Of a stretch of 64,000 nt of DNA, positions 47,170-59,764 are shown one piece after another. This stretch comes from Watersipora subatra (lineage: Eukaryota; Bryozoa; Gymnolaemata; Cheilostomatida; Watersiporidae), in assembly GCF_963576615.1 (NCBI RefSeq), contig NC_088714.1:2170001-2234000 (forward strand). The letters run 5' to 3'. The notes below the pieces were generated by a model that saw only the letters and a list, made by a program, of their open reading frames with translations, ran no database searches and was not told the origin of the DNA. The translations under genes were made by a program, and so were the position numbers. Positions within the stretch are counted from its first letter, which is position 1, and every line of letters starts with the position of its first letter.

Positions 47170-48190
47170 TAGGCGGATTTTTGATCGAACAGCACTATCA
47201 GAACAATAGATGTATCTCCATCGGACGATACATAAACATTATTAGAAAGCCAGTTTTGATGTCAACCGAACGAACGAAGGCTACTAGCATGTATGGAAGT
47301 ATGTAATGCAAGTATGTATTGAAGCAGCATTTTATGACGAGTTAACCACTACAGGAGTTGTATAACCACATCAAGCTGGTTGGTTATGATTAATGTGCGT
47401 GCACATGTATATCACCCTGGGTGACATATGTATTTTTTGCCTGTACGAGACAATGTAATGCTAATCGATGCAAATGGACTGTACGATTAACTGAGTTACT
47501 TGAGCAGCAATACTCTCGCCAGTAACCTATTTAACTGAGCGGCATCTAATAACTGAGAAATAATCTACATTTACACTCATTTTGACTCGCCTGCAAAAAT
47601 TGAAGGCCTACCAAACCGTTTAAACAATTAATGCGGCGAGACTGGTTTAGGTCCAATTTTGTATATGATACATTTTTAAACTGCATATTAAGATTCAAAC
47701 AGTGCTATATGTTCAAGTGTGTCAACAAGAAAACAAGAACTTGTCTCCTATTGCCACGAAGCGACAAGAAAGCCTATGTATTGTCAGTGTACAACATGAA
47801 GTGAGAAATTCACAAAAAATATTCATGATTTGGTAAACTCCAATAGTTCCAAAACAACTTAAACGTGTGTACTTCACAAAAAATAAATAAGCTAATTATA
47901 TGTGGCATTGCTAGATGTCGATCGGCCATTAAATTGCAACAACTAAAGCATAATCATATTCACAGGAGTCGGTAGGGGAGAAGAAAACATGCTGCGGAGT
48001 GACAATTGCCAAAAAGTTATAGTTATACAAAAAGACAATTGATATGTAATCAATCGATGCAGTGATGGGTGCTGTCTGCATGACAGCAGTGAGTTAGAGG
48101 TATGCATTGTGGGCTGTGTGCAGCGCTGCATACACTTTTATTATGATAAACCAATGCCAAGTCTAGTGTTCATTGCTGTAGACATGACCC
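47170..48190. other. Non-coding interval 3' of calcineurin B
   Basis: Contains the expected 3' untranslated region of the minus-strand calcineurin B gene next to 48195. I see no other gene; the open frame at 47943-48131 overlaps this untranslated region. Confidence 0.4.
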
Positions 48191-48194
48191 CAGA

Positions 48195-51100
48195 CTACAC
48201 GTCTACCACCATCTTCTTGTGTATATCCATGCTGCCGACCACCTGTAATATAAACATTAACATGCTGTTGTAAAGAGCAACAAAAAAGACGCGTTGAACA
48301 GTGATTATAGACCAATGGGAGTGAATTTGTCCAGTTAAATGGTGCTATAGAAACGTGGCGTTTCGAGTCGCTTAATAACCAGTTGTTATGTTACGGGTGG
48401 TTCTGGTGTGTGTGAGTGTGCAAAGTATTCCGGTGCAACTGCCGAGGATTCTTTGTTTTATACACTTGTACTGTCAATTTTACACCATGTAGAACAAAAA
48501 ACTTTTTTTTTGTCCGACTGCCTTTAACCGTTTCTCAGCTCCCTTACCACCTTATTTTTACATTTTTTAGTTTTTACAGACGTGTCAACCGGATAAGCTA
48601 GAAATTATTCCAACACATACAACATGTACACTCATAGCTGTTTACAGCTAAATGATACATCGAGTTGCTTTGTTTGCAGCGTGCATTGGCTCAAGCCATT
48701 TGTATACAGCTTTAGGTGGAAGTGATGACAATGAAACACCTCTTCATATCCTACCTCACAAAACTCCTGAAATGATATTTTTCCATCTCCATCTTTGTCT
48801 GCAAAAATAATTGTCTTGTCTACGATCTGCTGCAGCTGAGTGTCCTTGAGATTCGTGCCAACCATCATTTTAAGCACCTGGAAGAGTTCGCCATTTGATA
48901 TATAGCCGTCCTTATCCATGTCATAGATTTTGAATGCAACTGTAAAGAGAGAATAGCCTCTGTAGCAGCACTGTTATTAGCCTGTCTTGACAAACTGTTG
49001 TTTTTTGTGGAGTTGTCCCTCTGTTGAGCGGGTGAACGAAACAACAGCTTGTCACAACACGCACTGCACCTGATGCATCAGCGGCACTGAAAGGGAGTTG
49101 TTTTCTTCCGTCTATGCGGTTAAAGCATCAGACTTGTAAGGCAGGCGGCACACTTTCGGCACATTAGCATGACTTGACTTCTTAATATTTTGTGGAACTA
49201 GCGATGATAGTTGTATGAAAGAGATATTGCGAGCCACAGATCCCAAAATCAAACGGGCTTACTTTGACAATGATTCGATATGCGAGTATAGTTCTGGGCT
49301 ACATATAATTTGTATTTACACGAGGCTTGAACGTTGCACGGGAATTCTGGATGGTTAGTTAGGAACATCGTTAGCTGGCTCTACTAGTAGTAGTGGTAGC
49401 AAGCCCGTATTCCCTGGGGCGGCTGAGCCACCCCAACTTTTTAGTAATTTTTGGCGGCTCAGTACTAAGAATTGCAGTCTAAGCTCATTCACTTGGAATT
49501 TCCAACTACTAATTATTAGCGCTCATGCAACTAGCAACGAAGTAGAGAGGCTCACTAATCTAGTATTGGTTTTGCTTGCCACTAATGTGGTGAGTGAGTG
49601 ATCTTTTTCTGCATTGAAGCAAATCAAAACATCGATGAGGAGCAATATGGGGCAGGCTCGTCTAAATAATCTTCTAATATTACACATATATAAAGATGTT
49701 GAAATAGATACAGTATCAGTTGTAAAGGATTTCTGCCATGGACACATTGACAGAAGAAGAGCTATCGCAATAAAGAAGTAATAGCTCTTGTTCTATCAAG
49801 GTCCCTTGCAGAAACAACATGTGAATACAGTGTACAAATTATATGTAGCCCAGAACTATACCCGCATTTCAAATCATTGTCAAAGTAAGTCCGTGATTTT
49901 GGGATCTGTGGCTTACAATATCTCTTTCATACAACTATCATCGCTGGTTCTAGAAAATATTAAGAGGTCAAGTCATGCTAATGTGCCGAAAGTGTGCCGC
50001 CTGCCTTACAAGTCTGATGCTTCAACCGCATAGACGGAAGAGAACAACTCCCTTTAAGTGCAGCTGATGCATCAGGTGCAGTTTGCTTTGTGACAAGCTG
50101 TTGTTTTGCTCGTCCGCTTGACGGGGAGACAACCCAACAAAACAAAAATACAATGCCAACCTCCTAAACAACACAGCCCAATGTAATATTTATTAATCTT
50201 TAGAGTACCAGCAGTGGAATCACACTTTCAATACTATAGTCGTATACAACAGCCTTTACAAATATCATCAGCATGAAAGGCACTATTAACCATTCTAGAA
50301 CATATTGAGTGCGTATTACACTAGTAAAATTTAAGAGATGCTCAACTAAGATGATAAAAGACGACATGTATGTACATACATTTACTTTTTAGAAAACATC
50401 CTTTTGCGAGAAAGACAGTCTTGTGAAATCTGTGAAGTTATTGAGTTATGATATAAAAGTTGTATGGACCAATAATTTTGGTCCTGCTGGATTTGTGATG
50501 TCCTAGATCACGATGCCCCTGCTGGATTTGTGATGACCCAGATCATGATGCCCCTGCTGGATTTGTGATGCCCCTGCTAAATTTGTGATGCCCCAGATCA
50601 TGACTTGCTGGATTTGTGATGTCCCAGATCATGATGCCCCTGCTAAATTCGTGATGCCCCTGCTAAATTTGTGATGCCCCTGCTGGATTTGTGATGCCCC
50701 TGCTGCATTTGTGATGCCCCTGTTAAATCTGTGATGCCCCAGATCAAGATGTCCCTGCTGAATTTGTGATGCCCCAGATCATGATGCCCTGCTGAATTTT
50801 CATTATCGTTGGAGAAGCACTGCCAGCATATTTATTATCATATTTGCATCATCAACAATTTATGATAGAAAGCCGCATACAGATATTTGCATTGGTGTAT
50901 TTTTCCTGAAGGAAAAAACACTGCTAGTCAAAAAACCACTGCTAGTAACGATAAAAATCAGTCCAGTACAAATAAATAATGGGTTCATGACATGAATAAA
51001 ACTACATATTGGGCTTCAAAATATTTCATTACCTAAAGAATTACCTCAGAGGTTTCATAAACAGTTCCAATTTACAATAGTCGTCTTCATACATCAGGTG

Positions 51101-54100
51101 GAAGTGAGATTATCTCGGTTCATATATAAACAGTTGTTCGTGGGGAGCCCTGTTGATGTCATCATTCAAAAGTGAATTTTAAATGGAGCCAATTTGAGTA
51201 GGAAATTAATAAACTGATATTATGTTCCCTTGAATCAATGATTTCAGCCAACCACAGATCAGTCGATTTAACACCACTAACATGAGTCAAAATGAGATCA
51301 CTTCATTACACTCAAAAACTTACACTTACGATCGGGTGATTTAATAATCACGGCTGATGGGTACTCATATACAATTCATCAACCGTCCGACAGAGAAATC
51401 TGATAGAGATGAACTAAGTTTCTATACCACATGATAGCAGTACCTACTGAAGATGGCAAGTGATGAGCTGCCACGCATGATAAGTACCACGCGATAACAA
51501 TACATGATTATATTTGGACTCACATTTTAATTTCGACTCTTTGTCTCCCTTCACGCTGAATTGTGACACTCCCTCAATGAACTCTACAATACAAGTCAGA
51601 CGTCAACAGCCATTAAAAAGTAAGTGTCAGAATACAATTGTTAGATATAAATATTACGCAAATGAAGCTTTGATAGTAGCTGACCCTCGTAGCAGTTCAA
51701 CTACCACAGAAACAAAAGCTGCTTCAACAGATAATCTCCTTTAAGAAAAGGTCTAGAGGCATGAACATGACAGTAGTCCTATACGTGTACATACTTCTAT
51801 ATATATATATATATATATATTTCTCAATAGTCTGTCGTCTGTTTTCATTATGTCCAGCTATAGACATGAATATCTTGGAATAACGATTCCGTATGGCAGA
51901 AAATTTGAACTCGGACCCTCCGGTTTACCAGACAGACGCCGTACCAACTCAGACATACGAACTTGATCCCTTCACTAGCGATATATGACACTATATGGGA
52001 GCAAATACGCTACGGCTTTGCGTACTATGCACGGTGATTGCCTAACATCACCGAGAGGGTAGCTCTTATTAGTAGGCTTACTCAAATTATGCATTGGCAA
52101 TAGACCAGGCTAATAGCAAGTGGCAGGCAATTCTCATTAAATCTCATTGTTTATAAGCTGATTTTTAAGACCCGGAAAACGCTGGGTAGCGCAGCCAGTG
52201 TATTACAAAAGGAGATTTTGGAATCTAGTTTGTCCGGTATTTTTGGGCACAATGCAACAAACATAGTCCAACCTTGACATAAAATATGTTTCAAGATTTT
52301 ATTCATGCCAACAGCATTGTATGTTGGAGCATATATTCTTAGAACAACACACTGCGCTGCTCAATTCACTCCAAGCTCCAAAACTTGCTGATAAATACAT
52401 AAGGCAATTATATATAGCCTTAAAGGTTGACTTGCAACAAAATTCACATTACAGTTATTTGGTATCAAAAGATTCACCATGTCTTACTCTGTTGTGTTGT
52501 AGGTGCCAAATACGTGGAAATGCGATTGCAAGCTCTTAATAGCTCAAAAACGAAAAGCCACCATAGATTGGAATCTCTTTATTTATCTGACGTATTCATT
52601 ACAGTTTGGTTATCGTCTTGTCACGTGATGTTCTCACATGAATTGAAAGGCCAATAAAAAGCTCAATATAAACTTATCGTAGCACTAGTTTATGACAAAC
52701 ACTTCTCATTTTACCGAAGACCCCCGTATCAAATATAGATGCTCGCTACTTTACAGTTTTGTTTCGGCTTGGACTAATCGTCAAGTCGTAATCTGATCAT
52801 GTGACCCAATACTTCGCAAATAATTTTTTGCAGCACTTTTCGATTATCACAGGTAACCAACAGGCTCGTCATGATTATCAGATAATGATATGTACTCCTT
52901 CGAGCTAAGGTTAAAAAGGTTAACGATTTTTTACGGTAAGTTATAAGATATCAGTGCTAAAAGTGACAGCATTACAATGATGATAAAACAGACGTGTAAG
53001 AACAATAGACATGGTTTTATTGAATGCGCGAAGTATATTTGTGAAAATATTTCGATGAATGCGATTGCATGAAAGTGTAAACAGAAACCATCCTGTAACA
53101 ACTACGTCCCATTTGAGCCGTTTTAGAAAGCGAATCCAAACTACGGCGGTCTCGTGTGGCTACGATTTACTGTTCGTTTTTGAGCTTTTAAGAACTTGTA
53201 ATCACATTCCCATATATTTTGCACCTACAACACAACAGAGTAAGACATGGTGAATCTTATGATACCAAATAACTGTAATGTGAATTTTGTTGCAAGTCAA
53301 ACTTTAAGAGGAATAGATGGCATGAAAAATGGTTATTTAACTAAATATGTAAGAAACTGAACTAATAGATGTAATGGCAATGAAATAAGTTTTATAATAA
53401 TATCACTAGGCCTTCTTATTGGTCAGTGGGTTAGAGGTGCAGCCTTGGTGATACAGATGAGACGGAGTATATGTAGTGGTGGCTATGAAGACATGGCTGG
53501 TCTAACATAGATTACGTGAACTTTAAAGCAACCTAACTTGTTTATATATACTTCTGTATTTATATGTTACATATTTCGAAGGAGTTTTATTTTTAAATAT
53601 CATAGTTACATTGTAGCTTTTCCACTTGCACTCATTTTAGACTCTTTTCTTCACATAATTTTTATTTTCTAATAATCGATCCAATGATGTTTGCTTGTGT
53701 TTTATTATACAATCAAATACTTTTTTTTCATAAGAAAGCATTACACTTTCCATCATTCACAAATACTGCATTACGCAGAAGTCCTCTTGAACTCCATAAA
53801 TTTAAAACTATAATAGTATGATGAAATGTATTATTTGGACGGTGTAGATCCAAGCTATGTGAACTAGAACTGTGTAATCGATATAAAGATTTACAATACT
53901 GAAATCTTTTGAGACACTTTGAATGCTGCATGTTAGAAATTAATTCCAATGTTAAATCAGATGCTAACTTTTACATTCTTAAATTTTATTCTCCGTAGTC
54001 AAAGATTTAGAATGCTAGAATGCTTAGGTGATCTGAGATAATCTGGTATAGCCGTGTTCAAGTTGTGAATACTCCGTCGAAACTATAACATTGTGAGAAG

Positions 54101-55427
54101 AAAACCCTAGTGACACCATAGTTAATAGCAAGTGGGTTAGATCTCATTGGTTAGATCTCAATGATTAGATCACAGAGATTGACGAGAAGTCATCCTAACT
54201 GCAAGATATACAAACCTTTAAAATCGACCTCTCCATTGCCGTCTCTGTCAAACACATCAATGACTCTTTGTACAAGAGGGTTTTGCTGAAGCTCAGGTAA
54301 AGACATAAACTCAGCAACGCTAAGAGAACCTGAGTTATCCAAGTCCAGCTTCTTAAACCGTTTTCCCAAGCGTCTAATCTCTTCTGAATCGACTATAATA
54401 AAATTTACAATAAACCATTAAGCTACAACTGCACAGGAACACAGCTGAACAGGAAGGCTTGTGGAGGCTAGGCCTAGACCTACACACATGTATAATGATA
54501 CAAATGTAGTAGATATACTACATATAGTGATATGCACAAGATATGAGCGCACTGACAAGTTGTTTGAAGTTTTAAAAAGTTTTGCCTACATGAAAATAGC
54601 ATTACTATTATTAAATAGCATTATTATTAAAACAGAAAGTAACATTACTCCATTCCACCATCTTCATTTCTCCAGTAATATTCGTGTATCTAGACTTTAT
54701 TTGGTGCACATCCTGACATGATATTATATCAAAACATGTTTCTTTGGTCAAAGTATTTGAAGGAAGCCAATATAACCCTTTTTAGAACGCTATCTCGCTT
54801 TAATTAATCGCCTCACCTTTTTAGTTGAGACGCAATTGCTAAATAGAAACCAAATTAATCGTAGCTAAGGATATAGTATCATACCAACTATAACACGTCA
54901 ACAGTACATTCACACAAGTCACCTTCCTTTCATTCTTGAAAATAACTTATTTACGCATGAAGAGATTTTGCAACACAAACAAAGCTTGACAAAAAACCCA
55001 CAAGACTACCTTTACACTATATTTATTGTAGAGCTGAAAAACTAGCTTTTTTATTGCTGGGAATAAACTATTCTAGCAAAAAAATCTTTCCAATTGGTAA
55101 TGGCGATGTCCTAGCAAGTGAGTGTTGCCATTTTAAAGAAAGTTGCAAAAGATTATCTCAATCTGTATCATTGATCTCTACTCTAAATAAAACTTTAAAA
55201 TCTTGAAGTCTCATTGTAGCCCGCACATGATATCTACCCGATTGTCCTTATCTTGTATGACTTGAACAGCATAGAAAATGTCATGTTATGAGAGCTAACA
55301 TAGATGATTGGATAAGCCCAGTTAATAACCAACAAAGAACAAACACCTGTATGCAAACGTGTAAAATGGCAGGGATAATGCACTTACAGGTAGAAACCAA
55401 CTCCATTGAAAGCGATGCTTCGTTGCC
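48195..55427 (-). CDS. PPP3R1: Calcineurin subunit B (Ca2+-binding regulatory subunit)
   Basis: Minus-strand exons are 55427-55388, 54392-54216, 51583-51524, 48939-48755 and 48242-48195. Every junction has AG/GT borders and matching phase. With an initiator Met from a separate exon the product is 170 residues, the usual length. The second residue is Gly (GNEASLSME), the N-myristoylation site once Met is removed. Four EF-hand loops: [24 protein letters not shown] (split by an intron), [12 protein letters not shown] and [12 protein letters not shown]. The C-terminus is [11 protein letters not shown]. By family, it binds the catalytic A subunit of the Ca2+/calmodulin-dependent phosphatase. Exon 1 should be just ATG, as in other animals: 60072-60070 (ATG then GTAAGC, AAAATGG context) or 57497-57495 (ATG then GTATGT) fit; I favour the former weakly. 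Introns hold several transposons. Confidence 0.95.
49012..50130. mobile_element. Long inverted repeat enclosing a hAT remnant
   Basis: Arms of ~300 bp, 49012-49320 and 49830-50130, are diverged inverse copies (AGCATCAGACTTGTAAGGCA, CATGACTTGAC, GTTGTATGAAAGAGATATTG and TAGTTCTGGGCTACATATAA on the left, each found inverted on the right). The ~510-bp spacer contains the hAT C-terminal fragment and a TGGGGCGGCTGAGCCACCCC palindrome-like segment near 49418. It sits in intron 3 of the calcineurin B gene. Confidence 0.85.
49518..49781 (+). pseudogene. hAT-family transposase C-terminal dimerisation domain, with in-frame stop
   Basis: Plus-strand reading gives [21 protein letters not shown], a TGA stop, then [34 protein letters not shown], ending at TAA 49779-49781. 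The LPATNA-x-SERSFSALRRIKTYLRSTM-type motif is diagnostic of the hAT C-terminal domain (also ZMYM-like proteins). The TGA replaces the usual Arg of SERSFS. It is a dead fragment in the antisense orientation relative to the host gene. Confidence 0.85.
50490..50800. repeat. ~18-36-bp minisatellite
   Basis: Copies of GATTTGTGATGCCCCTGCTG alternating with GATTTGTGATGCCCCAGATCATGATGCCCCTG-type longer units. It lies in intron 3 of calcineurin B (48940-51523). The rest of that intron outside this array and the hAT inverted repeat has nothing recognised. Confidence 0.85.
51822..52198 (+). mobile_element. Helitron-like element with reverse tRNA-like segment, mutated 3' end
   Basis: Begins TCTCAATAGTCTGTC after a (TA)n tract and ends with a decayed hairpin (CCCGGAAAACGCTGGG) and CCAG where other copies have CTAG. 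It is colinear with 7361-7779, including the tRNA-like part at about 51889-51962 (minus strand) and TTTATAAGCTGA near the 3' end. Located in intron 2 of calcineurin B. Confidence 0.6.
52420..53307 (-). mobile_element. TTAA-type MITE, complete copy
   Basis: Starts TTAAAGGTTGACTTGCAACA and ends with the inverse GCAAGTCAAACTTTAA; the terminal inverted repeats are ~150 bp. The interior is non-coding. It is inverted relative to the copy at 55850. The TTAA at each end fits piggyBac-style TTAA targeting, but could equally be part of the TIR. Lies in intron 2 of calcineurin B. Confidence 0.85.
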
Positions 55428-55849
55428 CTAAAATATAACCAAAGAATGACTGGAAAATTCATCTCTTAATTAGAATGACATGAGTAATGTATGTGAATCA
55501 AGTCTTAATGAGTAGCATACAACATTTCACAACTCTTTTACCATGTACACCTTAATTTTTGGTTGGAACAACAAGCTTATGCACGCACACCCATGAGCTT
55601 ATTCTATGTTAAAAAAGACCGCTCAACTAGAAGTTTGTGCAAAGAAATTATTTTCTTTAAACCGGGTTACCTAAATAATTATAAAAAATAATCATAATTG
55701 ATAATGTAATACGTTAAAATAAAGCGTCTAGGTACAAATAATTAAAAGTAACATTTTAGTAAGTGTGGTGTGATATCTTGAATGAATAATAAGCATATGT
55801 ATAGCTATATGGACTAACTAAACCACCACTAGATAATCCAACACCAAAG

Positions 55850-56595
55850 TTAAAGGTTGACTTGCAACAAAATTCACATTTAGTTATTTGGTATCATAAG
55901 ATTAACCATGTCTTACTCTGTTGTGCTGTAGGTGCAAAATATATGGGAATGTGATTACAAGCTCTTAAAAGCTAAAAAACGAACAGTTCACCGCAGCCAC
56001 ATGAGCAACATTGTTCTTACGCGCCTGTTTTATCGTCATTGTAATGCTGTCACTTTTAGCACTGATATCTTATAACTTACCGTAAAAAATTATTAAACTT
56101 TTTAACCTTAGCTCGAAGAAGTACATATCATTGTCTGATAATCATGATGAGCCTGTTGGTTACCTGTGATAATCGAAAAGTGCTGCAAAAATTATTTGCG
56201 AAGTATTGGGTCACATGATCAGATTACGACTTGACGATTAGTCCAAGCCGAAACAAAACTGTGAAGTAGCGAGCATTTATATTTGATATGGGGTCTTCGG
56301 TAAAACCCAAAGTGTTTGTCATAAACTAGTGCTACGATAAGTTTTATATTGAGCTTCTTATTGGCCTTTCAATTCACGTGAGAACATCACGTGACAAGAC
56401 GATAACCAAACTGTAATGACTACGTCAGATAAATAAAGAGATTCGAATCTATGGCGGCGTTTCGTATTTGAGCTTTTAAGAGCTTGTAATCACATTTCCA
56501 CGTAATTGGCACCTACAACACAACATAGTAAGACATGGTAAATCTTTTGATACCAAATAACTGTAATGCGAATTTTGTTGCAAGTCAACCTTTAA
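55850..56595 (+). mobile_element. TTAA-type MITE, complete copy
   Basis: Starts TTAAAGGTTGACTTGCAACA and ends GCAAGTCAACCTTTAA. Its interior is the inverse of 52420-53307 over most of its length (for example ATCATGATGAGCCTGTTGGT against its inverse), and it is about 140 bp shorter. Lies upstream of the second calcineurin B exon, in its first intron. Confidence 0.85.
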
Positions 56596-56749
56596 GATTT
56601 TGAGACAATTCCATTTTATTTCCCTATATGGTACCATGCAAGTGGGCGATGTTGTGGGCGACCCTCGCCATACCATTCGTTCCAGTGTTGGCATCGTAAG
56701 GCGAAAGTGGCTTATAGAGGGGTATCGAAGCCCACAGTAATTATCTAAT

Positions 56750-56779
56750 GCAAACACCCCCTGGTATGGGGGTGTTTGC
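56750..56779. repeat. Perfect 12-bp hairpin
   Basis: Arms GCAAACACCCCC (56750-56761) and GGGGGTGTTTGC (56768-56779) around TGGTAT. Not associated with a recognised transcript end. Confidence 0.8.
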
Positions 56780-59717
56780 TCATCAGAATTTTATATACGC
56801 AATTTACATGTATATTAAAAATCAGTAACAAAATAATATGTTAGCCTTAGTAACTATTTTTACCTACAGTAACCTTAGTGTATTAGTGATTATGAATTGC
56901 AATAAAATGTAACATTACAATGTATTATGTACAGCATGTATTGTAGAGAGCTCTTGCCCTCGAGACAGACATATAAAATAAACGGTGAATTTAACTTAAA
57001 CGAATTTGAATAACTAAACACTTACTCATAGCTAAGTTTTAGTATGTATTTTAATAAACTTCAACTTTGACATCGGCTAAAATTTTATCACCTGCTCATT
57101 TCCAGTTATGTTTTCACTATGACGAATAATGCTAAAATGAGAGAGCAAGCATCGTATCTCTTTCATACGTTTTGGGAGGGATTTCGGCAAATAGCACATC
57201 GCCATCGTCGTTATTCCAACGCATTCAGCACACCCACTGCCAAATTTGACCATCGATATGAATTTTTGTTGATGGCTCTGTGTATATGTTGTATAAAAAT
57301 GTTGTAAGGTGAGGGCAAAACACATTGTGTTCCACATTGTGAGGGGAACAAAACGTATAGCAGGGTCATCGTAACCTGAGGGCGCATTGTATAGTCAAAC
57401 ATTGACATACGAAATTAACTTATTCCAATAATTGCTTTGTACATCGAAACTGCTGCCTTTTGGAGCTAATAACTTTATAACATCACATACATACCATAAT
57501 CTGTTGAATTTGTTCTAGAGTAAAGAAAAGGTGAATAGTTCAAAGAATTAAAAACAGCTGTATTATATAAAACTGTGTAAGAGAATAAATGTATAAACCT
57601 AAATTGTATGTTAAATTAATAAGGCAGTCACAAAAGAAAGTCATTGTTAGTTTACTCCGAAAAAAACTACTCAAACCTACGCTAGATATAATTTAAACAA
57701 ATTTAATTATATTATTTGTTACATTTTACTTTTCCTTTCCAACAGCTTTTTTTACATTTACTGAAAGCTGGGGGAAATTTCAGATAATGAAAAAATCGTA
57801 TGTAGAGGCGATCGTCAGTAGAAGCTTGACAGTATAAGGCACAACGCAAATCAATCTATAATTTGTGTATTATTAATAATCCAAATTATTTCATGGTAAT
57901 TTACTTAAAATTAATTTTATAGCTCAGCAACTTGAAATTTTTCAAGGTTGAGCACAGATGGAAAGTATCTGTGCTGCCGATGTAGGAAACAAAATATTAT
58001 ATCATGAAAGCAAATATATTTTGGAAGTAGTCCAAATAATGGCACATTAGTGGAAATCAGCATCACTATTGAAAACGCTGATATTGACAATCAATCATTG
58101 ACATGAGACAATTATGAAGTTTTAAAATTTACAATAACTTGTGTATTGATTTTTGCATGTTTTGTTATATTTAGGTAATGCTCAGCATAAAATGAAAAGC
58201 CACGAATTGTGCTATAAGTAGAATCTGACATTTTTAGTAGGCTTATCAAATAAGACAAGATGATGGTGTGTCAACTTCAGTTTGCCAGGAAACACGCATT
58301 ATCACAGCCTCTTAACGAGCTGTGGGTTTATGGTGCCCCATCACTCAAAACTTTAGTCTAGTGACATTATTTGGATTACTCAAAGTGCTTTAAACAGTTC
58401 ATTAAGCCAAGTCACATTCTTGTTGCATCTGCCATGAATCATTTTGCTTAACCATGAACAATTAAATGTTAAGCTAACTTTTGGCCTGGTATTTGACCCT
58501 AAGGAGTCAAATAGTCACCCATAGACATTAAATGTTACTTTCATTGGACTCTATGTGCAAGTCCAAGAAACGATTATAAAAGGACGGAATGACTAGACCT
58601 ATTGACTATACAGAAGCAGAGTGGTTGCATTATATATTACTATCATTTTTAGTAAGGCCACTCATTTTATATTTTTAGGTTCACAAATTTTTTCAACACA
58701 TTTTAAAGTATGTCGGTCGAAATAAAAATGTCAATGTCTGTTTTTTCTTTTTTTTAATGGAAAATTTTCAATGTCGAAATTAGAAAATAAAATAGACATA
58801 CATGCACACACACACACACATATATATACAAAAAACTATACAAATAAATATTTCTATGCAAATATAGATAATAACATAGCTCACTAAACAAACAAATTAT
58901 AGACATATACTACGTGACTAGAGCTTGTCAAGCAGATATTAAAAAAGAAACACACAAAATTACAAAAAGTTTAAATCAGCTGTTACATGTATGCAGCCTC
59001 AGAAAATCCTGAGTTGATTTCCTTGCAATGAAGTAGATGTGTTCACGTAAAAATAGTGTGAAGAAATTAGCAAGCATACTCGATATATAAGCAATAGGAA
59101 GAAAGCTGCGAACAAATTTCTTTTTTTCTTGAAAGTTTCAAGATAGTTCTAAACACGGCTGCTTCGCGCAGCGTCGATATAACAATAATAGTAATGATAA
59201 AGAAAACATTTCAAATATCATTTGCAAATTGTAATCAGTCAAGCGACTATCGTCAGAATAATTTGTCAAACTGCAATAAGGCTAGTAAAGCCAACCAAGA
59301 ATTATTCTACACGATCCCGTAATTGGCTTCGCATAACTATCAAAATATTCATCTTAAGTGGAAGTAGATGTTTTAAAAGTCCAGAATTTATGGCAGTCGT
59401 CAAAATCAAAACTCTTCGTCAGTTCAACAGCGTCTAGCACATTTCAACTTAATCGTTATCATTAAATATGTGAATCCAGAACAGACAAAACCAAAAAGTC
59501 CGTTTTCCATTCCTTTCTTAGCAGTAAAAATGGTGTCGAAATGGATTCGCTAGGTTTGCAACCACTAGTAATATTCTGAAAACGGGCTCTGCACGATACG
59601 TTCGCACCTTTCGTCCGAGCATTGTCAACACTAAACAACAAGAAAATCAACGTTTGGCCGTTCTGGGTGCTGAAATTTTGCTGCCTCATAGAACGCACTC
59701 ATAGAATTTTGCTGCCT

Positions 59718-59764
59718 CGTATTGTTCTATGAGGCAGCCAGAGGCTGCCTCATAGAACAATACG
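59718..59764. repeat. Perfect 22-bp hairpin
   Basis: Arms 59718-59739 and 59743-59764 (arm starts CGTATTGTTCTATGAGGCAG) with a 3-base loop. Partial copies of the arm (GCTGCCTCATAGAAC) lie just upstream at about 59680-59695, suggesting local inverted duplication. Confidence 0.9.

Noticed and set aside
57119-57307. 62-residue plus-strand open frame with His/Arg-rich centre
   Set aside because: No splice context or recognisable family, and the opposite strand is open over the same interval.
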